A stretch of DNA of 64,000 bases, taken from positions 12,887,101-12,951,100 of the forward strand of contig JBBMOA010000004.1 of the NCBI GenBank assembly GCA_037954235.1. The letters run 5' to 3'. The DNA comes from Aulostomus chinensis (Eukaryota > Chordata > Actinopteri > Syngnathiformes > Aulostomidae). Positions 49,404 through 62,600 of the stretch are shown piece after piece. A program made the translations under genes and the position numbers. A model generated the notes under the pieces. That model was not told the origin of the DNA. It did not search any database and worked only from the letters and a program-made list of their open reading frames with translations. The first letter of the stretch is position 1. The number at the start of each line of letters is the position of its first letter.

Positions 49404-52400
49404 TGGGGGTGAACTCTTAACAAATCCAGAGTGAATGCTGCTGAAGTGCAGAGAAAATGTTTACGCACCAAATCCTTTCCCTCTTCCATCTTCCGACCGT
49501 GATGCTGTTCAATTTGCCTAAACTTTTCTCGGAGAAATTGGATGATTTCCATTTCTGCCTCGGGGTGGAGAGCTTCGGGAACGCGCCTGTGTTAATCTCC
49601 TCGGGAGGATTCCCTCTGTTTAACCCGGCGCTGTGACACACTGACGAAGGGATTTCTCTTTTCTCTGTCATGCTGAAATAAATCTGCTCACCTGGAATAA
49701 ATGGAATATTCTCAATGTATGAAAGCGCATTATTTAGACTCATTTGTTGCCACTTAAACTAATCATATTTTTGCTGCCTGATTTATTTGGTGCCCAATAG
49801 GATTTATTAGAGGTAAAAAATGAACCAATAAGTCTCACACAGCTTGTTTAATGTGTATAGTGTGATTCCAGAGGTGCGCAAATTAAGGTCAGAAGTTATT
49901 TTTTTGTTTTGATTCTCCATGACGGGACAGACATGTCCCCTGAAGGCTCCTGCGGTAGATGGTCGAGGGAGGGGGGGCGGGCGGACTGATAATATCTGAA
50001 AAAGGCCCAGAGGCTTTGAATAAAAAGAGTTAGATGAAAAGAGACGGGGAGAGAGAGAGAATCCCACCCGTGACGAAAAGCACATCTCGGGGGTGCACAT
50101 CGCTCACACGTCCAACGGAGAATGAAACCGCCGCCACCTGATTTGTGCCTAATAAAGTTGTCACATCCTATCAGGACTCACATCGACTACAGAAAGCACA
50201 GGCCCCCTGTCAGGGCTAGTCAGGGGTGATCAGGGGCGCCGGGTGGTGGACAAGACCTCCAAGTGATGGACGATGGGATAAAGTACTGCCTGATGGAGGT
50301 GAGGGCCAGATGATGAGAGCCGATAAAGGCAAACAACGGAGAGTACGGAGCCCCGGATTGGATGCAAAGAGAAGAAACGATATATCTGTGGCAATAAGTT
50401 GTTCCCACGCTTTGCTTTATTTGAGGCCACAAGATATCCCTCGCCGCCTCAGTTTGATGAGTTTGCTGCCAAAGTGTTGGAGGGAGTTTCGTTCTCGTCC
50501 ATTGTCAGCGGATTAATCAAATTTTTCAGCGCACGTTACATCCCGTCGCCACAAATTACTCAAATTATGTCATCTTGTGGCAAGCTATTCATCAAATTGT
50601 GGGTACAAGTTATTTCTCATGAACAAAAATTAATAGAAATGGGGGGGGGGGGGGATATCTTATGGCCACAAACAAATTAACTCATGGAAACAAGTTCTAA
50701 ATTGTGACCAAAAAAATTGATTCGATTTGGGGAAGAGGTTATTTTCAGGTTAGGGCAACTAATCTGACCACAAAATATATATTTCCCTACTACGACTAGT
50801 ACAACTACTACGACTACGACTGTACGACGACTACTGCTGCTAGTGGCAGATCCAGGGCTCTGCGGGACAGCCAGTGGTATTTCTGCTCTTTTTTTCCCGG
50901 GTGTTGACCATCCAGGTTCCACTGCTGATCCTGATCCCTCAGGTTCAGTTGTATTTCACGGATCTTTTATCCATCTTCCCTCACAGCGGCTTTGAGGCTG
51001 GCATGAATGCAGTTGGTGGCGGTTTGCCTCCTCGAGCAGACGGGTCTCGTCCTCTGACATACTTGTTTCCTCTTGCCCACACACGGCCTGACCTCTAGAG
51101 GGAGGCAGCGTGCGGAGCCAGCACTCGCCTGCCCACAGAGGACACACACACACACACAGGGTGTTCACTCTCTTAAAAAAGGCATCAAATTGATGAGTGC
51201 ACAAGCCTGCCCAACAGGACGTGGAGAGAATTGGTTATGAGAGCTGTTCATTTGTTGAAAATAAGACCCAGAGGCCTTTGGGTCCTTAAAAGCCTCAGGT
51301 TCTGCTTGAGATCAGTCCCAGCATCTGGGTTTATTTTCTAAGCCAGCCTTTTTTTTTCTTCCTTTTTTGCAGTAGCAGTGATGGCAGAGCAGCAGGCATC
51401 AGCAAAGATTCTCCATCTGACATTTCTCCTCAGATCACACGCCGCCGTTCAGAGATGCACTGGATGGAAAATTCCTCACTTACCCTCCCAAACACAAAGC
51501 CCTCTCCTGCAGTTTTTGCTATTTTTCCACACTGCTTTTTTAAAAAAAAAACAACATTATTATTGTATTATCATTCCTGCCCCAATAAAATTAATCAAAT
51601 TGTTGCTGTCGCACACCTCTTATCAAAGGTTTTGCACTGCGAATTTGAAAAAAAACCCAGATGATGCTCAGTGGCTCTTTCATAACACATTCCCGGTTAA
51701 GAGAGCGAATTTCCTCCATGAGCAATATCAGAGTACAACAGGCCAGCTGTGATGGAGGCGTTGGAGGTTTGAATCAATCATCTGCAGCATGAGTGAAGAA
51801 AATTACTTCCATTCCTTAGTTGGAGATAGTATTTTTTTTCCTTTTTTTGGGGGGTTGAAGCAATACTGATCAAGCAACTACTAAAAAAAAAAACAAACAA
51901 GGTGAAACCAAATGATTTACACTCCAAATGATTTAAAATGCGCATTTTTTGGCTCGGTTTTGTAGGAGATTGATTTTAGTCAACTTTAAAGCTGCAGTAC
52001 GCGAGTTTCATCTCCGTTCCCCTGGCAGCGACAGTTACAACAAACAATTGTTGATGCCTGCCGACATCTCAGGCTCCGCCTTCGCCCACTCCGGCATTGC
52101 TGCAGCAGCTGTAGACTGATGGATAAACCCGTTAGGAAGCCTGAACAACCCCACCAAAATTAAAAAAAAAAAACAACCCCATAATCACTCTATGTGTCCT
52201 TCGTATATGAATCCATGCTTCATCAAAGAGGGTACCCAGAACTGTGTTTTCACCAGAAATCAGCCCACAAATGCCTGGCGATTCGCTACAAATGTGCGTT
52301 ATTGTAGCAACAGCAGAGGCTGTGAATGTCTCATCTCTGGTTACCATTCAAGTGACACTGCATCCGTTTTTGTTGGCTCAACAGGGATCTGCGGATGAGA

Positions 52401-53334
52401 GGCCGCAGGAGGACACACTCTGACTGAGCGCGCTCCGTGATCCTGCTACCGCGGCAAAGCTGCCGGTCGTTGCACTCTTTGGCTCCGCCCACAGGTATGG
52501 AAAGACTTCTTTGGGTTTTTTTTGCATAATTGTTCATTCATTACTCTTAAGGAATCAACCTCTCTTCTTCTCCTTACATTTCCTTGCACACACGCTGCTT
52601 CATTCGTTTTTTTTGTTTGTTTCTGTTATATTTTCCAAAACGGCGACCCCAAACGTCTCACACGGTAATCCTTTAAAGCTGCGCATATCAATACTGTATG
52701 TAATAAAAAGCATGGCTTCTGGAAAATGATCACCCAAATTGCTCGATAATGACGTCACACTGGCAACGTCCTTGGCCTCATCCCATGAAGTTGATACATT
52801 ACAACAAATATATAACCATAAATGGCTTTGGAATCCATTCTAACCCATTTAGGGTCCAAGTCACATTTTAGCATGTTGACTCAGTGTTGGAAATATGAAC
52901 TTTGTGGTTGGAAACAGGAATCCAGCTGCCGTCTCCTGAGGCAGAGCCTGCTATTGGTTTGACCCATCCACCACACCAATCTGTCTCACTGCATTGATTT
53001 TCTTGATGTGTATTATTATAATTTGATTTTCCTTTTCTGAACAAAAGCCAGGTGTCTCTAATGTTGCACCGGGGTGGGTTCACGGAGTGTGTCTGTGTGG
53101 GATTTTTGAAGTTTATAGGGTACTGATATCAAGAGCAGAGGGCCGTTAGAAAGTGCCTGGCTTTACTTAAAAGTGCATTGTTTTATTGTGGTTTTTGTTG
53201 AGTATATTCTTAAAAAAATAACATATGTTTCTACAGCAAATGCGCAAGAGGCACTGATGATGGTTTTCTACCTTCTTAGTGGATTTTATGTGTACGTCGT
53301 GTGAGTGAAGCGAATATTTTTTTTCATCTCAGAG

Positions 53335-53545
53335 CGACAGCGTCCTGATAATCTCAGTGAGGCCACGCGGCTCCGTGATCGCGGTGTTCAGACACGGGCC
53401 TGAATCTCCCGGCGCGTCCGTGAGATTGAGCTGATAGGAGAGTCAGGATACCTCAGGTGACAGCGGGCCACTAATCTCATTATATAGACATGACAAAGAC
53501 AAGGCCATGTACAATTAAATATGGATTACGCCAATGTGGTATGTA
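53335..53545. promoter_or_regulatory. Candidate conserved regulatory element
   Basis: A unique-looking, CpG-containing segment with GATAATCTCAGTGAGG, CACTAATCTCATTATATAG and GTACAATTAAATATGGATTA. TAATCT is the known site of OTX/PITX-type homeodomain proteins. No exon signal. Inferred from motif content only. Confidence 0.25.
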
Positions 53546-53597
53546 TGGATTAACCTTCACTACTCAACTTGTTGAAGATGGTCATGAGTAATACTCC

Positions 53598-53599
<2 letters not shown>

Positions 53600-53629
<30 letters not shown>

Positions 53630-53650
53630 CGTGCGTGTGTGTGTGTGTTG
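53600..53650. repeat. (GT)n/(GC GT)n microsatellite
   Basis: GT array with GCGT interruptions. Confidence 0.92.
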
Positions 53651-53863
53651 TGGGGGGAGGGGACACTGCTGGTGTGAGTGTGGAAAATGTATTTTGCGAC
53701 TGTTGGCATATGTACAGAAATGGAAGCGTTCTCAAGGTGACAAAAACGTAGCTTCAAAATATTTTATATGGGCCTGCAGCTTCATGTTAGCTGCCCTCGA
53801 GGTTAAAAAAAAAATAATACTGGCAGCAAAAACTGCAAAATTTAATTAAAATATCTTATTTCA

Positions 53864-54243
53864 GGCGGCACGGTGGTGCAGAGGTCAGCACCGTCGCCTC
53901 ACAGCAAGAAGGTTCCGGGTTTGAGTTCGGCTGGAGCACAGGATCTTCCTGTGTGAGTCTGCATGTTCTCTCTGTTCCTGTGTGGGTTCTCTCTGGTACT
54001 CCAGCTTCCTCCCACAGTCCAAAGACATCAAGAGGGGACCAGGTTAATCCAGACTCTAAATTGACCGTAGGCTTGACTGTGAGAGCCAGTGGTTGTCTGT
54101 CTCTATGTGTTGGCCCTGCCATGGACTGGTGACCTGTCCAGGGTGAACCCCGCCTCTCGAAGGACACTGGGATAGGCTCCACCCCCCACCCCCCCACGAC
54201 CCTCAACAGTATAAGCGGTAGAAAATGGATGGATGTATGGATG
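53864..54243 (+). mobile_element. Full-length DANA/HE1-like tRNA-derived SINE
   Basis: Starts GGCGGCACGGTGGTGCAGAG with A box TGGTGCAGAGG. The B box is worn (GTTTGAGTTC). The body carries TGCATGTTCTCTCTGTTCC, CCTCCCACAGTCCAAAGACA and GGACTGGTGACCTGTCCAGG, and the end is ACAGTATAAGCGGTAGAAAA followed by TGGATGGATG units. Imperfect flanking copies TCTTATTTCA (53854-53863) and TCTGATTTGA (54244-54253) look like a worn target duplication, so this copy is older than the one at 42411. Confidence 0.9.
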
Positions 54244-54529
54244 TCTGATTTGAAATAACAGGCAAATTCACACCGACAGCATTTTTCATTAAAATTGAAA
54301 GAGCAAAACTTTGTTACTTCCTGATTTTGTTCCCTCTGTTATTTTATATATCGTGTATGAGGTCCCTGAATGCAACGTAGAAGTAGTCGTGGCAGCCTTG
54401 AAAATGGTTGATATGTTCCATGTCCTCACACGGTTGGATTTAATCAATAAATAGTTGGAAATGAACCCCAGGATCGGTTGGGTCGTTTCAAACACTCCAG
54501 CGTGACGTCCAAACTCATCGAAACATTGT

Positions 54530-54617
54530 GAGATATATATATATAGATATATAGATATCGATATAGGATATATATATATATATAGATATATATATAGATA
54601 TATAGATATATAGATAT
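54530..54617. repeat. (AT)n/(GATA-like)n tract
   Basis: AT-only alternation interrupted by AGATAT units and self-complementary throughout, so it can extrude as a cruciform. Simple-repeat origin. Confidence 0.9.
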
Positions 54618-55992
54618 GCTAATACACAAGTGTCTAATGTCACTGCACCATGAAGATTTTAGTTGTAACTTCAACCAAAGTTGGTACTACTTCAGCCGGC
54701 GCAGCCCTTAATATGCTTGCATTACTGATAAAGTGACTTTACAATATGTCACGATATCTGTGTAACCGAAGAAGAACAAAAAAACACTAAAAATCTACAA
54801 AAAAATAAAATAATAATCTGTATAAAGAACAAATCATTGTATTGGGGCGTCAATTTCACAGAGGTTGAATCCTGAGATGAAACAAAATAGAAATCCATCA
54901 ATGTCCCGCGTAGCTTCTTCTTAAAACGGGAAACTCTTGCGAGAGAAGTGAGTTTAAAGAGATGAGTGGCTCATCTCATCTTGCACTGGCCAGTACATTC
55001 TAGTAACGTCGTTTCATGAGCTCACCCTGTGTTTTACAGGCCGGATTGTAATCCAAACCATTGCTACTCTGAGCTGTAAACCCAGCGTAGTGTAACAAAG
55101 TAAAAGGTAGGGTATTGTGTCCTTAGAAAAGCTCTGGGGATGTGGTCTCGTTCGTGAAATTTTAACAAACCCCAAAATATTCCATTTGAACGTTAAAAGC
55201 ACTTTGATATAATCTCTCCCTGACAACCACTCTGTGCTTTAATCCTCATTAAAAAAAAAAAGGTTTTATTTGATGTTTCCAAACAAAATACCCAGTCCAG
55301 AGATTATCCCTATTGATTGGACCAATGCATATTTAATGATTAAAATCACTGAAAGGCTGAATGGCTTTATATGTATGGAGTATCACGTCTGCCCCGTCGG
55401 CAGCGTACGACTGTCGGAGATGTTTTGGGGATGAGAGAGTGTTTTATTTTTTTAATGGAAACAGTTGTAGCTCTGCTGCACGAGTGCCGCTACCACATTG
55501 AAAAATGGAGGTGTCATGTTGTCACGCCTGAAGGAGGATTACCATCTCTATCAGGCAGGAACTTCTGCTTTGGCGTCTTTACAATAAAAAAAAAAAAAGA
55601 AAAAAAAAAGAAATGAAGAACGTGTTCTGTTCCCTTGCAGAATTAATTTTGTAACAGTTAAAGCTATAACATGTTAATAGTTTCGAGGGAGGAAAAAGAC
55701 GACTTATTTCCCATCCTCCCAAGAGGCAGAAGAGAAGATAGACTCTGTTCTTTCACCTGTACAAGCAGAGACCGGCTCACCGCTAGTTAGCCCAGCACAA
55801 GAACTGGAGGTCAGTGGGAAGCGTGAGCAGGTCTGCGTCAGGAGTCATCAAACGGATCTGGTTCAGGATCTTGCTCCGTCCTGATTCGAGATGAAAGTGC
55901 GTTCGATTGCTTTCGCAGAGCTGCGCCGCCCGTCTCGTGCTCATCGTTTTGCTAAGCTAACTAGCATCCAGCCCTAACTCTTTGGGTCTCAG

Positions 55993-55998
<6 letters not shown>

Positions 55999-56037
<39 letters not shown>
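55999..56037. repeat. (CA)n microsatellite
   Basis: About 19 CA units. Confidence 0.95.
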
Positions 56038-56040
<3 letters not shown>

Positions 56041-58230
56041 TATCTCTCCTCCTGTCTGGCTCCGGAGAGGATGACAAATAAGTGCATCTCACAAAAAGTT
56101 AGCGCGTCCCTTTCAACTAGTATTATTTCTTGACTATGTTAATAAGTATTCCAATCAAATATGGCCATATAGAAGGACATTTCAGGATTTGTATTGCGCT
56201 CCTGAGGCAGTCACGGCTGCCCAGAGGACATTGGTATGCAGACATTATAATTGCAGACATGAATAGTTGAACCACAATTGATTTAAGCAGCATATGAACT
56301 TGTGATCCGTTTCACTCATATGTCACATTAGCATAGCATGCAGGGGAAACCTTGGCGGTAATCACCCCTGTCCTTATTAGCATTTGTGTGCCAAAATCAG
56401 CGGCACATTGTAGGACAGTTTATTACTGTCACATAAAACACTTTTTATACCCGTGTTTCTACCGCTCAGTCAAAGGTGAGAGGTGTCTGTGGGCGCTATA
56501 GGGGGAGCTATAGGTGGAAGGAGAGCTGCTGAATCTCATTAGTCACATTTCTATCCTCATCTGCCAGATTGAATTCTCAAAATGGCGTCTTTTATTGTCT
56601 TCTTTATCCTCTGGATAGATTGGTTGGTCCCCCCCCCCCCAAGGAGGCTGCTGATTTCACGTGAAGATAGGGCAGCGAGCCTTTTGTCATCACCTATATT
56701 TCACAGCAAAAGGCTGTGGACGATGTATACTGTTGGCATCGTTGGGAGATTGAGGTTAGCGGTTGGGAAATTAAGGGGCAGAGAAGATACGCTGGGTCCT
56801 CCCGCTGATGTTCTGCCGTTTGACTTTGAACTCGTGACTCTGAACTTGATCCTTATCAGGTCAAGGGGATGTAATGACCGGTCCTCCCTCCGCTTCTTAC
56901 CAGCGTTGTCTTGTTGTTGCCGATCAACCTATTTATCAGGAGCTGATTGGGCAATCCGTCAAAAATGGGCGAGCGTCGATGGAGACGGCCCTGAAAGTGG
57001 AGATTGCTTTGAGCAGGTGCTGCGTTCAATGTCTCCACTCCCAGAGTGGCTTCAGATTAATGAGGCAAGTCAGCTGAAACATCTGTAATAAGGACCACAG
57101 GATCTTTGAGGCCTCCACTCTCTGCCCAGAAGGTCAAATATAGAGTGCCGGAGGGATTATATATTTTTGTAGGCCAACCCACAAGTGAGCATTGCTGTGG
57201 TTTCCCTCAGCAAAAAGTCAATGGGAATTTTATATTAGCTAGCCTATCCTTGCAGGAACTAAACTCTGAGACTTCCTGCAAAAATAACATCCACAAGTTC
57301 CATCCACCACTTTTATGATTCTATTCAGCGTAAATGCAATCACTATAACGTTCAAACGTGAATGACATCCTTCTGTTTTCACCCGCTGGTGCATTCAATG
57401 TTTGCAACAAGCCCCGTCGTCCTCTTCAGCTCGTGGTCAGCAACAGACACTTACAAGACACGTACACGCTTCGAATGTTAACTGACGTATTTTATGCTGT
57501 AGGGGGAATAAATTAAATATCTTAAGCTAGCATGGTTCAGGCATTTACCGTAAACCCGCCGTATTCAACGTTATCATGGGTTTTAGTACTTGTCAGGCTC
57601 TATTGGGATCAATGATTTTCTCAGTTTGAGAGACTAAATTTGAAGCGGAATTTGAATTTTTACCTAAAACACATATGTCCTTGTAACAGAAGTTAGCATG
57701 CCTTGATTCCGGATGATCATTTCAGCGTCTCCTCCACTGAATATGCCTTCATGCATGTGTTGCTTTGTGCTTTGACTGAACTGCATTGCTTAATTTGTAA
57801 ATAATAAGGTGCCAGAACACTAAGTACATATGACGGCTCAGGGGTGAGAGAGGGGCACAGGTCCCGGAACGTATACAGAAAACAACATACAAATGCCCAC
57901 TTGCCATGATGTGGGACTTACAAGCCTCCATTTCAAATAATATCCATGGTATCAATGTTATGACGATAATTCACAGTTATTTAGCCTCCTCTGCACAGCA
58001 CAGGTGAATGCCCACATCACCACAGGTGGGACTTAGAGTCTACAGTCAGCAATTCGTTTCTCAACAGGTCCAACTTGTAAAACAAACAAAAAAGAGCTCA
58101 CAATAAATCACACATATCTCCCATTATTATTATAACGGTATTTAAAGATTGGCACGGCGGCCTATTATTAGACGGTATGCTCACCATTGAGTTGTCCAAG
58201 ACACCCCACATCACGTTAGACCCGGCTTGG

Positions 58231-58437
58231 CTAGCTGGAGCTGAACCAGGCTAGCTGGAGCTGAACCAGGCTAGCTGGAGGTGAACCTTGCTAGCTGGAG
58301 CTGAACCAGGCTAGCTGGAGCTGAACCAGGCTAGCTGGAGCTGAACCAGGCTAGCTGGAGGTGAACCAGGCTAGCTGGAGCTGAACCAGGCTAGCTGGAG
58401 GTGAACCAGGCTAGCTGGAGCTGAACCTAGCTAGCTG
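58231..58437 (+). repeat. 20-bp minisatellite, about 10.4 units
   Basis: Ten tandem units of CTAGCTGGAGCTGAACCAGG, each starting every 20 bases from 58231, and a partial eleventh at 58431. Variation is mostly at unit position 11 (C or G) and the last three bases. The G variant appears in units 3, 7 and 9. GCTAGC palindromes form at most unit junctions. It lies 1.3 kb before the mtpn start codon. The low divergence shows recent expansion. Confidence 0.97.
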
Positions 58438-59429
58438 TGGCGGCGCATGACTGCTGCAGCTGCCCTCGTCGCCGCTTGTGGAGGCTTTTCTGTCTCGTTT
58501 TAAGCGTCATGCGACTCTTCCTTCTTTTTGAAAAAACAGCAAATTTAACATTCTTTTTGACATGTTGGCGTTGAAATAGTAACTGTTTATTTGCTCTCTG
58601 CTTGCTCCTCAGAATTTCGAAAGGTTATTTGTTTGTATTAGGGGCGTGGTTTGTTGGCATCAGTGCGTCAACAGATCTCCGACTCTTTCGAATGACGTTG
58701 AATCTGAATAAACAGCGTGAAATTCTAAGGATTTGGTCTGTAAATTTATCTATGCACATTATTGTTGTATTTTAATTTTTTTTAAAAACATTTTCATATT
58801 TTCTTTTAATACAAGAGGTACCGGATCTGCCCAAATAAGTACCGGAACACAGGGAGGCCAAAATTCAGAGGTGAATTCAAATTAACCCCTGCTGAACTGA
58901 GCCAGTGTGCGAATATTCATCTAATAATTTTATTTAATTGTAATTTTTTTTTTATCCGAACCACTCAACCAAAAATACTTGCAAAATTTAAAGAAAAACA
59001 TGGAATTCCCCCCCCCCCCAAAAAAATCTAATTAGTGCTGAACAAAATGGAAACAGGCTAATTTCTATAACTGCGGGAAGAGGAGGAAGGCACTCCACAC
59101 AAAAAAAGGAAGAAAGAAAAATAAAATCCAAAATGTTGGCAAGAAGGTGGGAAAATTCTGCATCTGCGCTTCAGTGGACATTGGAAGCTGCCTTCATCTG
59201 CTCACTGTTACTATAACAACATGCCATGGATGAAAATAATACTTGGAAAAAAAACATTATCATAAAGAGCAAAAAAATAGGCTTGTGTGAGGGCGTTCCA
59301 CATCAATGTTTGCAACATGAATGTAAGATTTTATTTGGTTTTTCTGTCGGCCAAACGCAGGTTTTCCCCCTCGGTGTTAACTTCCGGGTAATGGGCTTCG
59401 GAAATACTTACGGCTGACAGAAAGGCGGA
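58438..59429. other. Stretch between minisatellite and mtpn
   Basis: No gene recognised. AT-rich, with a T run near 58945-58953, poly-C at 59008-59019 and an A-rich patch 59100-59130. A GGGGCGTGG KLF/SP-type box lies at about 58641-58649. Confidence 0.45.
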
Positions 59430-59697
59430 TCCCTCTCAGCTACTTGTCTTTCAGAACTTATTCTGAGCCTCTCAGTTCGTCTCTCCGGGTTCCAGTCGCG
59501 TATTCTACACAAACCAAATTACCCCGCGAAGGATTTATCCAACGTCCACTCGAGTTCTACCACCGTCCCCGCCGCGACGACAGTGGAGTTTTCCAATTCT
59601 AGCCACCTAGCTAGCTAACTTTTATCACACAACTTGATAACTGCCCTGCAGTCCGACAGGGAGGGAAACACCGGAGTGAATTCTTCTCAAATAAAGG
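59430..59697 (+). promoter_or_regulatory. mtpn: Predicted mtpn 5'UTR/promoter region
   Basis: GC- and CpG-richer than its surroundings (for example CCCCGCCGCGACGAC at about 59567-59581), directly before the mtpn start codon and without a TATA box, as expected of a housekeeping-type promoter. Pyrimidine-rich patches such as CTCTCAGTTCGTCTCTCC (59470-59487) could hold the start site. No start site can be fixed from sequence alone. Confidence 0.4.
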
Positions 59698-62600
59698 ATG
59701 GCGGAGGACATGGATAAAGATAAACTGCTGTGGGCACTGAAGACCGGAGACCTGGACGAGGTCTCGGCCAAACTGGAAACGGTAAGCCAGCAGCCATTTG
59801 ACCTGCGATTGTACAACAATCTTCCTGACGAGTGGCTGTGGCGATTGACGGCTAGTTAGCTTGCTGGCTAATAAGCTAACAACGACGGATGGAGTTTCAT
59901 AATGCAGTGCTAGGAAACAGCAATCCATCTTGACGTATTGAGTTGAGTTGCCCGTGATTTGTCGTTGGGATACTGTTTGGATTAGCAACGTAACACTTGA
60001 GACTGGCCCGATACCATTTAGCAAGGACGTTGGTGCTGTTGTCTGAAGTTAGCATTTTTAGCACTGGCTAACATTACATCGCTTTGCTGTCTGTGTTGGT
60101 TTCAATTACATGTCGTTAGCATTTGACGCCTGTGTGCTACTACACAAAACCCAGGCTTTACGAAATCGGTGGCAAAATGTGTTTAGCATCAGATCTGCTC
60201 GCTGGCAGCTAACCCCCCCCCCCCCCAAAGCAACCTGTTGGTAAGCTAACACCAACAATAGCATCAGCTAGTCCGTGGTACTCCATTGTGCACAGACGGC
60301 TAACTGTTATCTCCACTGGTATGTTCGTAACGACGACAGTTCTTTACTAGCTGGACAATGTGGATCTTCATCGTAACAATGAGGTTCTGTTAACCCACAT
60401 AGCTCAGTGCTAGCGGGCAAACAGACCACACGGGCCCGTGCCTCAGCATCCGCGTCTCGCCTAACATTGGTGGGTGGGGGCCTCGGTCAGCGGCAGACGG
60501 GAGATGGAGAGGGTGACTCCTGCAAATCTCACCCTCTGCCTTGACAGAGACTGACGGTGCAATCGTCTCCTTTGAACCCAAATGGGAGGCACATTTATTC
60601 CCACCTAGTAGGCCGCTTGCCTCAGTAAATCTCTTCTCCTTTGAATTTGATGAACATCTGTAGAACAATGTCCCAACAATGTTTACTATGACGTGGCGTT
60701 TCACTCATATTAACAGCCATATAATTCAATCTCAGTGGTCCATTCTTGCCACTAAAATATAATAAAACAGAGTAATAAATGAAGTGGTCAGCCTATCTTA
60801 CATTTGATGTGTGCATTTAGATTATTGTCACATTTCTATAGATGTATATACTTAATATTATTTATGTTTATTCTGCGAATTCCATGAGTGACACCAACGG
60901 CCAGAGTCAAATTCCCTGTATGTTGTGAACATACTTGGCCACTTAAACTGATTCTGATTGTAAAGGAGTTCTGGATTAATTATTCTTGCAATCATTATAA
61001 CTGAACACTGTCACTTAATGAATCGATCAATTTCTGACTGGCACTAACCCATAGCACATGGATAAGACATTTCCTTGGATTCAGAGGTGTTTGGGGCATT
61101 TTTCTCATCAAGGAACTGAGGACCAGTGTCCTGAGTTTTCCAATCACACGTGGACGCGGCAAGGACTCTCTGGTATCTGATCACTCTGATTTTACTCAGA
61201 TTGGAACTTCTTCCAAGCCTGTCGGTTCTCCAAGGCCGCTGAGGCGGCGCGGCCTCTCTCTAAATATCTTCATTACTGTAAGCCCACTGTAACCCTGAAA
61301 ATCTGTTTGATACCTTTTTATTTTTTTGGTCTGAATTTTGGGTGTCTTCTCTTGTTAAAAGTGGAATTTAGGATGGCTTAAAACCTCAGGGGTTCTATTG
61401 ATGACTCTGGCGTGACGCCCTTCGCTTGCATTCAGACGCAAGTGTAAGAATTGTTGCTATCCAGCGCTGCACATTGCGGTGCAAAGGAGCATTTTCATAG
61501 TAAAAATCAAGCAACTCTTATTACCACGATTACTGCAAATTTCAGACCGCACCATGAGCCTTTCATGGTTTTCCTTTGGTAAACCAGAATAAATAAAACA
61601 CATCACCACGCTTGGTGTTTGTATGTGGCCATGACTTGATAGGCTAATATTAGCTGGTCAAGCAACCGAAGTGCATTCAGTTGACGTGTACTGAGTCATA
61701 CCCTGTTTTTAGAGAGTGACAGTGTGTAACTGAGAGAAGAGGAAACGCGATGCATAGAAGATTGCACACATTTCATTCTTCCTCCCAGGTCAGCCCTGGT
61801 CTTTGAAATGCGGTGACGATGTGTTGACATGTGGGTGTTGGTGCAAGTTTCGGTCAAGACTATTTTAATACCCAGCTGGTAAAACTTACTTAAAGTTCTT
61901 TTACAGTTAAAACTCACCTATTTTAACCCTGATTTAAAAGAAAAAGAAAAAAAACCTGTCCTGTGGGACAATGCGGACTCAGCCCCCAGCTAGAAGTCTC
62001 CCAGGGGATGATGAACAGGAACATAATCCTGTCCATACTGAAGATGCTATCTTTCAGAGCCGTTTAGAGCAGCAGTCACTTTATGACTTCGCTTTGAAAC
62101 CCAAAATTACTTGTAAAGTTGCAATGAGGTTCACTAAGTGGCAATCAGTGTTGATTTCCCAATCGCAGCAGACGCAGAAACAGAAACAAATGTGTCACTA
62201 ATGAAGAAATCAGGAAAGGGCCGTGCTTGCTCCGTATATTTATATTGTGATTACAAGATTCTCTGATATCTCACATCACCTTATTAAATAAGCAGCATCC
62301 TATTCACTAAGTTGAGCGACATCTCAGCTTTATTGTATCATCTCTGTCTTCGCCTGTGGGAACCAGACACTGTCTTAGCCCTGCTATCCCCTGATCAGCT
62401 GTTTTCATATGAGACTCTTGTGTAACAAGATCTACCTCTACCTTCAAGTGCCTGTAATACTCACACACACACTTAATGGGAGCTCATTTTCTGAGCTAAT
62501 GAATGCTTTTTGCTTCACTTCCCTCCATCCTTATGTAGATCATTAAGTAATCATATACAATTTTGAGAAAAGTAAGAACCCGCAGTCACAGCTGAAATAT

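Larger units (their letters stand above)
47110..53330. other. Non-coding stretch with simple repeats
   Basis: No gene recognised. It contains (CT)n 47583-47619, (TG)n 47705-47734, (CA)n 48811-48847, a polypyrimidine/polypurine hairpin at 49346-49403 and poly-G 50641-50654. A CTAC/TACGAC-rich patch lies at 50785-50835. CTTTAAAGCTGC phrases at about 51988 and 52671 may be ends of an unassigned repeat. Confidence 0.45.
54244..58225. other. Non-coding stretch, no gene seen
   Basis: It includes an AT palindrome-rich tract at 54530-54617, a poly-A-rich run at 55588-55609, (CA)n at 55999-56037 and poly-C at 56629-56640. A 168-codon open frame at 56582-57088 crosses the poly-C run and has no known domain. 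The segment 56150-56420 is unique-looking and AT-rich and might be regulatory, but no strong motif cluster stands out. Confidence 0.45.

Noticed and set aside
56582..57088. 168-codon open frame
   Set aside because: Contains a poly-C run coding for prolines. No known domain, no splice context and low-complexity start.
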